A stretch of 64,000 bases of DNA. Origin: Lottia gigantea (Eukaryota > Mollusca > Gastropoda > Lottiidae). The notes below the pieces were generated by a model. That model was not told where the DNA came from and searched no databases. It saw only the letters and a list, made by a program, of their open reading frames with translations. Below are positions 62,460 through 64,000 of the stretch, one piece after another. Where the stretch lies: NCBI RefSeq assembly GCF_000327385.1, contig NW_008707814.1, forward strand, positions 430,087 through 494,086. Reading direction: 5' to 3'. Positions within the stretch are counted from its first letter, which is position 1. Every line of letters starts with the position of its first letter. The position numbers were made by a program, and so were the translations under genes.

Positions 62460-64000
62460 AAAAAACACACATTGGCTACCCGTCCTCCAAAGCGTAACCC
62501 TGTCGCACTTACGGTTTGTCTACTGTTACGGTTGTAAAAATTCACTTCCAGCATTTTGGCCAAAAAATAGAGTGGAAAAACAGAGCAAATTAGGTAAATT
62601 ATGGAGGAAAAAACGCAAACTTTCAGCGACTGTAACTTTCGAACCAATTGAGATTGGCTACCATCCCACCAAAGAGCAACACTGTAGCAGTTACGGTTCG
62701 CCTACAGTAACAAAGTCACTTTAATCTTTTTTCTTTTTTTAGACTAAAATCGATCAGGGGGATTCCGGGGGGATCGGAAATTCGATTCAAAGTTGTTTCC
62801 TGCACTTTGACGAAAAACTAAAATAAAAAACTGAGCAAATTGGGTAAATTTTGGGGGAAGTAAAAGCAAACTTTGAGCGGCTGTAACTTTAGAACTAATT
62901 CTGATAAAGTATTCTGTTTTTTTGTGCCGTATAGAACCAGACATTGGCTACCCACCCACCAAAACTGTAGCAGTACGATTCATCTTCAGTGGCGGATATA
63001 AAAAGTCGTATTAAAATGCAAAAAATCGAACAAAATCGGCCATTTTTTAGTCATTTTGCTCAGGAAAAATTTCAAAGCTGGATCAAAAAACAATCTTCTT
63101 TTTTTGACTAAAATCGATCAGGGGGGACCCGGGGAGATCGGAAATTCGATTCAAAGTTGTTTCCTGCATTTTGGCGAAAATCTAGAGTCGAAAAACTGTG
63201 CAAATTGGGTTAAATGTGGGGAAAAAAGGGCAAAATTTGAGCGGCTGTAACTTCGGAACTAATTCAGATAAAGCATTTTGGTTTATTGTGCCGTATAGAA
63301 CTAGACATTGGCTACCCACCCACCAAAGCGCAACCCTGTAGCAGTTACGGTTCGCCTTCAGGAGCAGCTACAAAAGTCGTATTGAAACGCAAAAAACCGG
63401 CCAATCGGCCATTTTTTAGTCATTTTGATCAGGAAAAATTTCTAAGTTGGACCAAAAAAAAATTTTCTTTTTTTTGACTAAAATCGATCCGGGGGGACCC
63501 GGGGGGATCGGAAATTCGATTGAAAGTTGTTTCCTGCATTTTGGCGAAAATCTAGAGTCAAAAAACTGTGCAAATTGGGTTAAATGTGGGGGAAAAAAAG
63601 GCAAATTTTGAGCGGCTGTAACTTCGGAACTAATTCAGATAAAGCATCCTGGTTTTTTGTGCCGTATAGAACCAGACATTGGCTACCCACCCACCACAAG
63701 CGCAACCCTGTAGCAGTTACGGTTCGCCTTCAGGAGCAGCTACAAAAAGTCGTAGTGAAACGCAAAAAACCGGCCAAAATCGGCCATTTTTTAGTCATTT
63801 TGATCAGGAAAAATTTCTAAGTTGGACCAAAAAAAAATTTTCTTTTTTTTGACTAAAATCGATCCGGGGGGACCCGGGGGATCGGAAATTCGATTCAAAG
63901 TTGTTTCCTGCATTTTGGCGAAAAACTAGAGTCGAAAAACTGTGCAAATTGGGTTAAATGTGGGGGAAAAAAAGGCAAACTTTGAGCGGCTGTAACTTCG
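62460..64000 (+). repeat. ~370-base satellite array, open at window end
   Basis: The anchor GACTAAAATCGATC starts at 62,742, 63,106, 63,476 and 63,851, giving periods of about 364, 370 and 375. A diverged partial stretch with the same words occupies 62,470-62,737. The later units are the most alike, so the left side looks like the aged edge of a larger array. Each unit carries G runs (GGGGGGACCCGGGGGG) and the palindromic GGCCAAAATCGGCC. Short open frames inside are satellite by-products. Confidence 0.93.

Noticed and set aside
63056-63820. Several 60-78 codon open frames on both strands
   Set aside because: They repeat with the ~370-base satellite unit and are by-products of its composition.

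Overview
The window is animal nuclear DNA: AT-rich, intron-rich, with canonical GT-AG splice sites, short exons (56-196 bases) in introns of 0.1-4 kb, and many short interspersed and tandem repeats. Closeness of the two recognisable proteins to vertebrate relatives, together with the intron and repeat style, suggests an invertebrate, possibly a lophotrochozoan such as a mollusc. The sequence alone does not fix the species. No tRNA, rRNA, CRISPR or bacterial-type gene is present.

Gene 1 (+ strand, 20,396-45,982) is a membrane receptor guanylate cyclase of the natriuretic peptide receptor type (NPR-A/NPR-B-like). I could place 21 consecutive exons. Their phases agree at every junction and give 832 residues plus a stop: the C-terminal part of the ligand-binding domain, a membrane span, a kinase-homology domain, a dimerisation helix and a complete guanylate cyclase domain. 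The 5' exons (signal peptide and about the first 250-330 residues) were not found; they lie undetected in the first 20 kb or outside the window. Gene 2 (- strand, 53,423 down to 51,220) is KTI12, a P-loop ATPase that works with Elongator in tRNA wobble-uridine modification. Six exons (213 codons) are clear and the C-terminal exon(s) were not found. The two genes lie tail to tail and have no evident functional link beyond being neighbours.

Layout. 1-20,395: no gene I can defend; it holds several dispersed repeat families, a hairpin element with 14-base direct repeats (11 kb), minisatellites (13.5, 16.2 and 18.1-18.7 kb) and a low-stop island (6.1-6.8 kb). 20,396-45,982: the cyclase gene, with introns hosting MITE-like elements (27.1, 33.8, 34.8 kb), a tRNA-derived SINE (43.9 kb) and a 68-base triplication (44.5 kb). 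45,983-51,219: 3' flank, a small inverted-repeat element and a 21-base minisatellite. 51,220-53,423: KTI12. 53,424-64,000: repeat-dominated, with one isolated monomer of a ~370-base satellite, two copies of an unrecognised ~0.8-1.0 kb block each followed by a TCATTCC-rich minisatellite, a possible spliced minus-strand transcript, and an array of the same ~370-base satellite that runs off the window end.

The least explained part is 54-64 kb, where two satellite families and a duplicated block are interleaved.
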